From: Globisporangium splendens
Lineage: Eukaryota; Oomycota; Peronosporomycetes; Pythiales; Pythiaceae
Reading direction: 5' to 3'
Assembly: GCA_006386115.1 (NCBI GenBank)
Contig: VFIW01000014.1
Location: 116,162 to 180,161 of the forward strand
Length of the DNA: 64,000 bases
Positions 11,639 to 21,341 of the stretch are shown here, piece after piece; position 1 is the first letter of the stretch; each line of letters begins with the position of its first letter. The notes under the pieces were generated by a model, which was not told the origin of the DNA, made no database searches, and saw only the letters and a program-made list of their open reading frames with translations. Made by a program: the position numbers and the translations under genes.

Positions 11639-12889
11639 TCGCGTGCGAGTTTTGATCTCAGTAAAATTGTGAATAAGTACATTTTAAGAGATGTTCATAG
11701 ACGGCGATGTGCATCATACATTGGAAAATACGTGGCTGATACCATGCTTTTTTAAATTCTTCCTTGCGCACCGTAAGCTGAACCTCCTGCTGCTCATGAC
11801 ACAGCATCGATATGCACCACTTTCGGGATTGATGGTACACCTGAACATGAGTAGTTTTGTGGATCCACCTAGCCCATCCATCCCTCAGATGATTCTTTTT
11901 GGCGTGGCACTCATTCCTGAGTAGCCTCAAAAAGAGCAAGTCGCCAGCAAGACTCGCACTGGTTGCGAATAGGTATGCGTCAACATTTTGGGTGAAGAGC
12001 AGCATGTGCCCTCGTGCATAGACCTCAAGGTGCCCTGCGTACCTGTCCCCTTGGGCGGGAAAGACCTGATTGGCTCATGCCACACAGCAGTGCACTCGCT
12101 CACTGCTCCGTACCCCTTGGATCTCTCCACGTCCAGTCACAGAAGAGACGCTGAGTATCCGAGTACAGGAGGCGGTCAAGTCTATGCTTTAGAAAGCTGG
12201 TGGCCACTGCACAGACGGCTCATTAGTCGTTTCAGAGTGCCACGAACTCGCTCATCTCGCTCGTTTCAGTCACCCACTTGCAACAGCAGAACGCAACGTC
12301 GACACGCAAACGTTCGCAGACAAGACGGCGGCCGCCGCAGAGGAAGAGAGTGGGAGAAGTCGTTAAGAGGTGGCTACTAACAGCGCCTGAAGATGCGCTG
12401 CGGAGATCCATGCATGTGCAGCTCTCATCTCTCGTGGTTCAGTCGCGAACCTGCACCAGCAGAACGCAGTGTCGATGCGCAACTGTCGAGCGGAAGATCG
12501 ATTTCACTGGCGACCACGTGATCCCATGTGACACCGCATGATTCATGCGTATGATTGGCTGAAACATAACCCTACCCACTCTCGTTGGCGGTCTCATGTC
12601 ATTTCATTGGTGCGCACCATTTTTCAGAGGTTCGGGCAATTTAATCAAATCTTCCTCTAATTGGCTAACATCAGTGATACTTTGTCCATTTACAACCAAT
12701 AACAAGCAGGAATTTGGTGCGTACTTAGCTCTTGTTGCGATAGAGCACGTTGAGACCTCATGTGCATGATGATGGACCAGGCAAGAGCCAAATCAGTTGC
12801 GCATTCCGCCGCCAAGTGCTTCAGAAGCGAATTTGCGCAGACCCCAACGAGGCGCAAGGCCAACGGAAGAGCCAACAGACACACACACG
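11639..12889. other. intergenic region between tandem transporter genes
   Basis: No coding frame here is convincing. A degenerate direct repeat is visible: the stretch at ~12243-12313 (ctcatctcgctcgtttcagt ... gcagaacgcaacgtcgacac) recurs imperfectly at ~12422-12486. CCAAT/ATTGG boxes occur at ~12552, 12606, 12659 and 12697, plausibly part of the promoter of the second gene. Confidence 0.45.
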
Positions 12890-15131
12890 ATGCGCGGGTT
12901 TGCGAGGCGCTGCGTGCTGGCGGTGGTCGCGTGCGCCGCGACGCTGCACTGCGCGAGAGGAGAGGCGAACGCGGCGGCCCCAAACGACCAGTTCGACGAC
13001 GCGCCGTTCGCCGAGGGCATCGGCCTCAAGTGCCACGTCCAGAGCGACTGCGGCTTCCTCCCGGGCCTCGCGTGCATCGAAGGGTGTGTGCTGTGAACGA
13101 ATGATTGGTTGTCTTGACGCTATTATTAGCAGCTAATGGACTAACGACCGATGTGATGACTGACCTCCATCTAGAACGTGTGAGTACTGCACGCAAGACA
13201 GCGACTGCGTGCATCATGCGAACGACCACTCGAAGCGTTGCCATCGCGTGCAGTCGCTCAACCCGCTCACGAACGAGGTGGTGACAACGCTCGGCAAGAA
13301 CTCGGCGGGGCGAAGCGTGGAAGCTGCCTACTGTATCGAGAAGGACCTGTTTGACCCGTTCACGTTCAACGATGTGCTGGCGACGATCATTGCGTTTGTG
13401 TCAACGGCTCTGGGCTCTGGTTGTGGCATTGGCGGTGGCGGTCTCCTCGTGCCTGGCTTCATCACTGTGATCGGTTTAAGCCCAAAGCACGCGATTCCGC
13501 TGTCCAAGGCCACGATTTTCGGCAACGCGATCGCGATTTATTTGTTCAACTTCTATCGCAAGCACCCGAGTACGTTTGGATGGCATGTGCATATTGGAAA
13601 CCTATCTAGATTCACTCTGTGCGCTTATACCCTTCACAGCCAAGCGAAACGCTCCGATCATCAACTACGCGGTGTCTGCGATCATGGAGCCCATGACGCT
13701 CATCGGCTCGATCTTCGGCGTGATGATGAACCACATCTTCCCGGATTGGCTCATTCTCGCGCTGCTGATCTCGCTGCTGTCGTTCATCACGTACAAGACC
13801 TGCCAAAAGGGAAACAAGGTGCGTTTACGACAGTAATGGCACCCACATGTTGTGTCTTGTGAAAATGTCCATGAACACCGTCTCCTTTGTTATCATTTTG
13901 GTGGACAGATCCGCGACAAGGAGATCAAAAAGAGGCGAGAACTGGTGAAGTCCGCGCTGAAGGGACGACCGCATGGCGGTGGCCGCGGTCGACTCTGGTC
14001 CATCTACAGAGTACGTGGGCTCGTGTAAACATTTTGATGATGCCGCCACCTGTTTAACAACCCCTCATTGTCTGTTTTTGCAGCACTTTGATGTGGAAAT
14101 CGCTGCCAAGCGATGGCTCGCGATCACGCGACGCAACAAGAAGCTCCGCGCCGTGCGTGCCGAGGATGAAAAGGATTTTGAGTCCCTCCCGCCGCTTCAA
14201 CTGCCAGTTGCTGCTCACAATGACCGAGAGATCAGCCCATTGCTTCAGGGCAAAGCGAGGTTCGGCACCTTTTCCCACTGTAAGTGTTTTCTGGGAACTG
14301 TTTCGCGCATTTCAGAGCAGTGCGATCCTGACCAACCATTTTGTTTTGTTTGTGCATGCAGCCGTTGACGACGACGCATTGACGGCGACGCGCCGCACGA
14401 TTGAGCGCAGAGAGGCCAATCCGTTCCCGGTGTGCTTCGTGCTGACGCTAGTCGTGTCGTGGCTTGTCGTGCTTGTGCAAGCGCTTCTGCGTGGCGGTCA
14501 TGGCTCGGGCAGCCTCATCGGTGTCCAATGTAACTCGCCCGACTACTGGCTGCTCACGATCTTGCCGCTCGGCATCCTCGTCGGCTTGACGCTCTGGATT
14601 GGATACCACCTGCGTCTTGAGAACCGTCTCAAGGTGCTGAGTGGATACAATTTCGTCGACGGAGACATCCACTGGACCAAGTCGCGCGTGCTCATCTTCC
14701 CAGCGTACTGCGTTGTCGCTGGCATCGCGGCAGGACTTCTAGGTATCGGTGGCGGCATGGTGAAGGGACCCATCATGCTCGAAATGGGGATCTTGCCACC
14801 CGTTCAGTCGGCTACGGCGAGTTACATGATTTTGTTCACATCATCGTCGACCACGCTGCAGTTCGCGATCGCAGGTCAGTTCCCAGGCTCTCTCCAGTAT
14901 GACTACGTCGCGTGGTTCGCGTTCGTTGGGTTCCTTGGCGGTTTATGTGGTCAGAAGGTCGTGGCATACCTGGTGAAGAAGTACAAGCGCGAGTCGATCA
15001 TGGTGTACCTTCTCGCCGTTGTGATTGGGTCGTCGGCCGTGGCCATGGGCATCATCGGATTCCAGTCGACGATCCAAGACATCGAGAAGGGCGTACACCT
15101 GGGCTTCAACGGCATTTGCGACAGCACTTAG
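12890..15131 (+). CDS. TauE/SafE-family membrane transporter, copy 2
   Basis: Six exons: 12890-13083, 13175-13569, 13640-13818, 13909-14010, 14084-14279, 14362-15131; 611 aa. Exons 2, 3, 4 and 6 have exactly the same lengths as in copy 1 (395, 179, 102, 770 nt). It has the same layout: signal peptide (MRGFARRCVLAVVACAATLH), a Cys-rich lumenal segment, and two TauE/SafE halves with GSGCGIGGGGLLVPG and AAGLLGIGGGMVKGP. Exon 1, exon 5 and the start of exon 6 have diverged from copy 1. Exon 2 and 438 nt of exon 6 are almost or fully identical, indicating gene conversion. Introns differ in sequence except for the first 14 nt after exon 2. Convergent with the ankyrin gene at 15387. Confidence 0.85.
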
Positions 15132-15386
15132 GAAAATTTCACGACGTTTTACGACCTATGCATTTGAATACTCACTTTAGACTTTTGTTTTGCCTTGTTC
15201 TTGTAAGGATATGGAAGCCACAGGAGGTTGCACACTTGCGAGATGAATATGTTTTCCACTTCCAACTGCTTGTTTTCTTATACATTGTTGCTTTGGTACA
15301 CGGAGTGAGCTCGCATTCTTTTTGCTGATGATATACATAGGAAAGATACCTGGTGACTGACTCACATTGGCGCGGAGACCTTCGGT

Positions 15387-16790
15387 CTACTGGTCTGCTC
15401 CACCTAGAAGCGTTTGTCGCTCTTCTTTGATCGACGGTAGCGTCTGGAAATTGCGGAAGTTCTGGCTTCGGATGCTGATCACTTTGTTGGACACGGGCGG
15501 CGTCTGGATGAGCATCGGCTGAGGTGCAGGAGGCGGAGGCACGTACGAGATTTCACGTGTGTACGCCTGCGTCTTCACGTTGGCGGGTGGCTGCTGCTCC
15601 ATTGTGTGGAAAGTGCCGTCAAAGTCGGAGAATGGATCGCCGTCCGAGTTGCTGCTCGTGTTGCTCTTGATGTAAGGGTGAACGATCTCGGCTGGGTTCA
15701 TCGCGTACCACCGTGCGTCTTCCTCCAGTGAGTTGGGGGGCGACGAGGAATACCAAGTGAGTTCCCCCGAACTCGTCTGCCGTTGAAAGCCAATGTCGTC
15801 GTCTGAATGGCGCGGTCCAGCCGCTTGTGCCTTCTTGCGCGCCTCAGCATCTCTCGCGGCCTGCAGGAGACCAAAGCCATCCATGGTCTGGCGGTTTGGG
15901 TTGTACCGTTGGTACGCTGCTTCCTCGGACTCGTTCGAGAACGGCGTGCCATAGAGCAGCGACTCCTTCTCGTCCGAGTACATCCACGTGCTGCTTCTGC
16001 GCTCCAAGTCGTTGTCGTCGCTGTCTTCGGTCTCTGCGAGCGAGCCACGGTGGTGGCCGCGGAGCGGACGCGAGAACTCGCCGAAACTGGACGACAACGA
16101 TGAGCGCGAGTTGGAGTTTGACTTGTACACGTCCTGTGAGTGGGAACTGTACTCAGGGAGGCAGCTCGTGAGCAGCACGAGCACGTGTGCTTGGCGGTAT
16201 TTCCGCGCGCAGTCGATCGCAAAGTCCATCGTCTCGCCTGTCGCGAGCATGTTGGCCAGTAGCACCTCGACGCACTCGTAGTGTCCGTACTTGCTGGCGA
16301 TCGACAGCAGCGAATGGCCGTTGAACTCGTAGTCGCGCCACTCGAGCGGGTACTGGTGGATGAGGAACGTCAGGATCTGGTGCTGACCACTCTCGGCCGC
16401 GATGAAGATGGGCGACGGGATCATGTGCGCGCTGTCGTGGGTCGGCGTCTTGGGGATGTTGCGCTTGTGCAGCTGCAGGAACGCCTTCCAGTGGCCGCTG
16501 CGGATCACCATGCAGTACATGCGCGGACCCCAGACAGCCAGCAGCTCCTGCTGGTGGAAGAACGAGTCCAGCAGCAAGTTGAGGATGTGCGCGTCGCCCT
16601 GCTGGCACGCGAGCAGCAGCGCGTTGAGCTCGTGCTTGCGGGGCTTGTCGCTCGTCCACACGGGCGATGCACCCTCCTCCAGCAGCGCCGCGATCTGCCG
16701 CGCCTTGTTGTGTTGCACGGCGCGCCGCAGCCGCAGGTGCAGGTCGTGCTTCCCGAAGAGCTTGCGCACCAGGTGCGTCACCTTGGCCAT
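15387..16790 (-). CDS. ankyrin-repeat protein with disordered C-terminus
   Basis: Single exon, 467 aa, starting MAKVTHLVRKLFGKHD. Residues ~20-235 hold four to five ankyrin-like repeats; the clearest are PIFIAAESGQHQILTFLIHQ and GHSLLSIASKYGHYECVEVL. The C-terminal half (from ~240) is Ser-, Asp- and Pro-rich with no recognisable domain and ends in a Pro-rich PPPPAPQP segment. Ankyrin repeats mediate protein-protein contacts; no partner is evident. A good intronless frame with strong codon-position GC bias supports the gene. Confidence 0.82.
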   Translation of the reverse strand: MAKVTHLVRKLFGKHDLHLRLRRAVQHNKARQIAALLEEGASPVWTSDKPRKHELNALLLACQQGDAHILNLLLDSFFHQQELLAVWGPRMYCMVIRSGHWKAFLQLHKRNIPKTPTHDSAHMIPSPIFIAAESGQHQILTFLIHQYPLEWRDYEFNGHSLLSIASKYGHYECVEVLLANMLATGETMDFAIDCARKYRQAHVLVLLTSCLPEYSSHSQDVYKSNSNSRSSLSSSFGEFSRPLRGHHRGSLAETEDSDDNDLERRSSTWMYSDEKESLLYGTPFSNESEEAAYQRYNPNRQTMDGFGLLQAARDAEARKKAQAAGPRHSDDDIGFQRQTSSGELTWYSSSPPNSLEEDARWYAMNPAEIVHPYIKSNTSSNSDGDPFSDFDGTFHTMEQQPPANVKTQAYTREISYVPPPPAPQPMLIQTPPVSNKVISIRSQNFRNFQTLPSIKEERQTLLGGADQ

Positions 16791-17327
16791 ATTAGCGGTT
16801 GTCCTTGAGCGCAGAGGGGAAATCTAGAAATGGCGCTCTGCCTCAACCAGGAAGCGCGATATATGGAATGATTCCATATTCGCATACAGTACACGAGAGA
16901 AACACCATATTGCATTACGAGCGCGATTGGTGTGGAGCGCCAGGTGGGGAAATAGAACCTGCGACAACAAATTTCGCGGGTCATGCCCCAGCGTCTATAG
17001 AGCGCCGTTCACTTGGAGTTTGTATACGCGGGAAGCGTCGCGTGAGCCATCTTCGCTTTGTAATGGGTTCACCACATCTTCCAGATGGCTACGTCTCTCC
17101 CGCAATCATCAGAGTATACTGAAACCAAGTCAAAGTGGACGCGCAAAGGGCGGACCGCATGCTCTTACTCGCAAAACATCATTTGTAAGAGCAGATGTGG
17201 CTCTTCAATCATTCAACATCGACGGATGGCCATTTCTGTAATATTCTTTGAAAGCGTGTGATTGGCAATGTTAGAAGTCCGGACCTCTATAGTGAACTGC
17301 ATTCTCTCGTCCCAGTGTGCACTCGGT
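16791..17327. other. intergenic, nothing recognised
   Basis: About 540 bp upstream of the ankyrin gene and downstream of the TMEM135-like stop. Open frames are short with no domain similarity. Sequence at 16865-16910 contains tattccatatt/tatgg near-palindromes typical of AT-rich promoter DNA, but no firm element. Confidence 0.4.
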
Positions 17328-18753
17328 CTACTTGGTTGCTTTCTCCGCAACCTCAGTGTGATTCCCACCATGAATGCTCGTCATAAGCTCAGTCTTCTTG
17401 CCGCTCTTCTCGCTGGCACCCAATAGCAGGCGCTGCAGGATCCGGTTGCTCTGGAGCATCGTCGGCAGCGTGTACACGACGGTGGTCGTGAACAGCGCGA
17501 CGTCGATGGCCGTGCGCACAGGTCCCGAGCCCTGTTTCAGCCACCACAGACGACGCGTCAGCACGGCGCCGACACTCACGAGCACGTATGAGACGAGGAT
17601 CACGCCGATGGGTCGTCGTCGCGCGGGTGATTCCCACAGGAGCGACACGGCCGGTAGCGAGCCACAGAGGATGAACTGGAACTTGCGCCACGCCAGCGAC
17701 CGGTCCCCGAGCGGCGACGAGTGGCAGCTCAGCGTCCACCCGACCGCGACAAAGCTGATGAAATACATAGCCGAGCGCGTCAGCTTCGTGAAAAACTTGG
17801 TCGCCATCTCCAGCGGTGGCGTCGCGCGCGCTTTGGCGTGGCGCAGCGAGATAAGCCACGCCGTGAAATGCACAGGAAAGTACACGCGGTACCCGAGCTT
17901 CACGACACGCTTCATGAAGCCCGGAAACAGGTACTCGTTGCAGCTCACGCCCGGGTGGCGGATCGTGCACGCGCTCGGGTTCAAACCCTGGCGGTACTGC
18001 TCCTGGAGCTGATGTGCGGCTTGCGGAGACACGAGCGTGTACTTCATGATGAGGTTCAGGTGCGACGTCTCGTACGACTCCGGGTGGAAAAAGCCCGAGT
18101 ACATGATCCAGCCTCCCGACAGCATGAACACTAAGAGCTCTAATATGAAGCAGCACATGAAGATTGGCTTTTAGACAACAAGACCGACTTTATCATAGGC
18201 TTCAACGGACGCACCTAGAGGCTTGAGACAGGCGAGCTCCGGATGTGTGCTGACGCACTCGCGGAACATGAGACTCGCCGTGTTGGTCGACAGCAGCGAG
18301 ATGACAGCAGACCTGCTGCTCGGATCGATACACAAGACCCCAAGTATGGAGGCAGTGATCGACGCTGTGCGCTCACTCAACACTAACATACGGCTGCAGT
18401 TCTCCTCCAGTGTGGAGCTGACCTCACGCCGCTCTCGTTTTTGCATCCGCAGCCCAAGGCGATGCACGAAGCGGTACACGCCTACAACAAGCACACTGTA
18501 AACGTCTTGCTGTACAGCAGGCGTCGAAATAAAGGCACAACGCACCGACAAACATGGCGATGGCCGTGAGGCTGCGCGACGGCATTGCGACGCGTGCCGA
18601 TTCGCGCTTCCCGCGCAGCAGCAGCAGCGACACGAGCAGTGCGCGGTTCTTCACGGCGTTGCTGAGCAGCGCCAGCGCCACGAGCGTCACGACTGCGCCC
18701 CGCGCGGCGTGCTTCGCGGACCCGGCCACCAGCGCCGCCACCGCCATCGTCAT
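17328..18753 (-). CDS. TMEM135-like multispan membrane protein
   Basis: Exons on the minus strand: 18753-18546, 18481-18215 and 18139-17328; introns 64 and 75 nt, both with GTGCGT donors and phase 1; 428 aa. Several hydrophobic segments occur throughout. Exon 3 carries the block CTIRHPGVSCNEYLFPGF followed by a helix with a YFPVHFTAW core, resembling the cysteine-containing C-terminal module of animal TMEM135, a peroxisomal/mitochondrial membrane protein of ~458 aa. The start is the first ATG in the frame (MTMAVAALVAG); an open frame continues 21 nt upstream from a GTG, so a further 5' exon is possible. Family call rests on the cysteine block, length and topology. Confidence 0.68.
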
Positions 18754-19044
18754 CTTCAGGAACGCTGTGATCACGTTGGACGTGTCCGATTGTGTTTACT
18801 CGTCCCTCGTGAAGGGATAGGATCCAAGTCTCATCAGGGACTTTCGATAGTTGAATTCGGTCTTTTGTCCTATTCTCACGAACAAATCAGGATGCGTACG
18901 CTATCTTAGGGCTGTAGGTGAACCTGGCTACATGGACGCGATTTGATTTATAATTTCTGAGACGAACATGCACAAGATTCAGTGAGCTCTCTATGATGCA
19001 TATATTCATGTATTATACAATGTAGCCTCACTGCAGCAGCTCTT

Positions 19045-20004
19045 CTAGCCTCCGCCGTACTCGACCGGCGTCATGTACCCGGAGCCAAGCATGTATTCGA
19101 GGTACTTTTCGGTCTCGGCGGGGCATTTCAGCGTCCGTTTGGCGAAGCGACAGTCCTTGAGCGGATACACCCACTCGTACGGCAGCTTGAACTCCCATCG
19201 CGTCTCTTCAAGCCGCGGACACTTGGCGCAGTTGATGAACGCGCCGGCAGGCAACGGTCCCGTCCACTTCGTGCCGTCGGCATCGACCGAGTCGTTGTAC
19301 ACAAAGATGTCCAGGTACAGTGCCGACTCGCGGTGGATCAAACGCGCAGGGATCTCGATGTACCGCGTCCCCGCCGGGTGGATTGGCGTCCCGAACACTT
19401 GCAGATAGTATTCTTGTGGAAATCGAATCAGCGTCACCTTGATCTTTTCGTATCCCGCGGCGTCGATGGCCATGTCCGAGTCCACGTCGAACGGGATCAC
19501 GGATTTGTGACGGTGAGCGCCAAGAAGCGTGCCGCTGTCGAGGAAACTCGTGATGTTGTTCGCCGCAAACACGTCGGTAGCAGTGAACACGAGGTCGACG
19601 AGGATCTGCTGCATGCGCTTGGGCGAGATGCACAGATCAGGCTTGATGAAGAGCTTCTCCAGATGGTGCGTGGCCATCTTCACACAGTCTTCGTTGTACT
19701 TCTGTTGAAGCTCGATGTCCAAAGCACTTGGAGGGTCTTGCTTGTCTGCACCTGCGTCTAAAGCTCCAGGTTCTTGCACGGACTCTGCTGCGCCTGCGCT
19801 CTGTGGGGACATGTTCACCCGCAAGAGCGTCTGTGCCGTTGATGCACTTGGCGTTCGACCGAACATCCAGATTTGCGCCACGATGAACAGCAGCATGGAG
19901 CCGAGCCAAATTGCCTTGGTTGACGTCGCATTGCACCAGAGCGCTCGCTTTGTTGGCCAAGCCTCCGTGGCCATCTCGCACGCTCGACTGTGCTCTGACT
20001 TCAT
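19045..20004 (-). CDS. LicD/fukutin-like transferase, type II membrane protein
   Basis: Single exon, 319 aa. An N-terminal cytosolic stretch is followed by one membrane anchor (~residues 30-50, IWLGSMLLFIVAQIWMF), then a lumenal domain. Its core shows the LicD pattern: LDSGTLLGAHRH, then the acidic FDVDSDMAID corresponding to the D-x-D-D nucleotide/metal site, and later YLDIFVYND. LicD proteins transfer phosphocholine or related groups to glycans. Eukaryotic relatives (fukutin, FKRP) are Golgi ribitol-phosphate transferases. Start chosen at the first ATG; donor and acceptor substrates unknown. Confidence 0.75.
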   Translation of the reverse strand: MKSEHSRACEMATEAWPTKRALWCNATSTKAIWLGSMLLFIVAQIWMFGRTPSASTAQTLLRVNMSPQSAGAAESVQEPGALDAGADKQDPPSALDIELQQKYNEDCVKMATHHLEKLFIKPDLCISPKRMQQILVDLVFTATDVFAANNITSFLDSGTLLGAHRHKSVIPFDVDSDMAIDAAGYEKIKVTLIRFPQEYYLQVFGTPIHPAGTRYIEIPARLIHRESALYLDIFVYNDSVDADGTKWTGPLPAGAFINCAKCPRLEETRWEFKLPYEWVYPLKDCRFAKRTLKCPAETEKYLEYMLGSGYMTPVEYGGG

Positions 20005-20616
20005 CGAAATCAACGAACAGCGGTATGGTTTGGGCGGATCTGGAGCGAGTGAACTCAGGGGTGCGCGATTCTAAATGAGCTCTGGCATCGCTATCTTGTC
20101 CCTCGCTTTCTCCGCCCACAGCGCTCTGACTTTGGCGACCCCTTTCACAAATAGGCACAAGAGTGCAAGCAGATCTCTTCCGTTGCAGATTAACTGGCGC
20201 ATTCTTTAATCTCCGCGTGTGTCCTTTCAGGATCCAATGGGCTCCAATGATCCAAATTAGGATCGACCCAAAACAATTAAAGTGTCAATCTGAGTATGCA
20301 CTGTTTATGAATGGATCATCTGAGTCGAGTCAGATCCCAAAGACATCCGAACGATCGAGACCCAAGACTCTGCACCGCTCGAAAGTGTGATGACGGACGC
20401 AATTCGCATTGCAGGTGGGCTAACTATCTACCACACTTTCGATAATCAAAAACAAAGAAATGAACCATCGTTAGTGAAACGAAGACAAGACAAAAAATGG
20501 CAGATTTTGGGAAAGTGTGCCAGGAAATTAACACACCCTTTTACTCAGGTTTCGTTGGCTAAAAACTCAATGTTGTCTTTGCTCTCGCACTCATTCTGCT
20601 ATTGCGATGGTTCGCC
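20005..20616. other. intergenic, AT-richer stretch before Crypton relic
   Basis: No gene recognised. Several GATCCAA/TTGGATC-like words cluster at ~20230-20270. Could include the left flank of the Crypton insertion, but no boundary or target duplication could be identified. Confidence 0.4.
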
Positions 20617-21286
20617 ATGGGAAGCGTGGGAAAGCGGAAGGCTGTAGACATCATATCTGTGGACGACGCCAGCCATGTAGCTCGGAAGATGCAGGCAAAG
20701 AGAACAAAGGACAGCACGAAGGCTTTCTACAAATCAAAGGTAAATGGTGTGATAAGGTGGCTACGCGAGAATTATCCTAGTTGTGTGCGTAGCGAGGAAA
20801 TTGTTATTCCATTGCCAACGCAGGCAGTGTTGAAAGAGCAGACCGATGTCTGTGTCCTGTGTGAACGGCTACTGAAGCGCTTTGGTTGATTTGCACCGAC
20901 AAGAGCGTAAGTATCTCGACCCCGATTCGGAGAGTGAACTACAAATACTGTTACATGGATACGAGCGTTCTACAAACGAGCTGCGGCAGCAAGGGAAAAT
21001 GAAGATTAATGCAAGAAGACAGCGTTTAAAATCGACAGACTACGCTCTCCTCGCTCGGAAGCCAATGACTCGCGTTCCTCGCAAAAGCTCTCAGTCGTGG
21101 AATACTGCTGTACTCTCGTGGTCTTATTTCGTGGTGATGTGGATTTTAATGAGTCGGTCGGGCTCGGTTGACAAGGTTATGCTGCAGCACATTGATTGGG
21201 CTGAAGATTGCTTGCTGGTTGAAGAGCAAGGTCTCTTTGATTGTCAGTTTGTTGGATGTCACTCCTCGCAAATTGCTCTATTTTAG
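20617..21286 (+). mobile_element. Crypton-type tyrosine-recombinase relic
   Basis: Two adjoining frames. Frame 1 (20617-20889) encodes MGSVGKRKAVDII and then KRTKDSTKAFYKSKVNGVIR, an N-terminal SAM-like DNA-binding segment of the type found in Crypton recombinases. Frame 2 (20882-21286) continues with QILLHGYERSTNELRQQGKM, LKSTDYALLARK and WSYFVVMWILMSRSGSV..HIDW, matching the conserved 'Y..G....G' and 'W.LM.RS.SV....H..W..D' blocks preceding the recombinase core. The frame break at ~20885 and the absence of the downstream R...HxxR...Y catalytic region make it a truncated, inactive copy. Assignment is by remembered family pattern; no element ends were found. Confidence 0.6.
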
Positions 21287-21341
21287 CCAATCATCTCTGT
21301 GTGATAGTGATCTGGCACACTTTCCGCCATTATGCACACTG

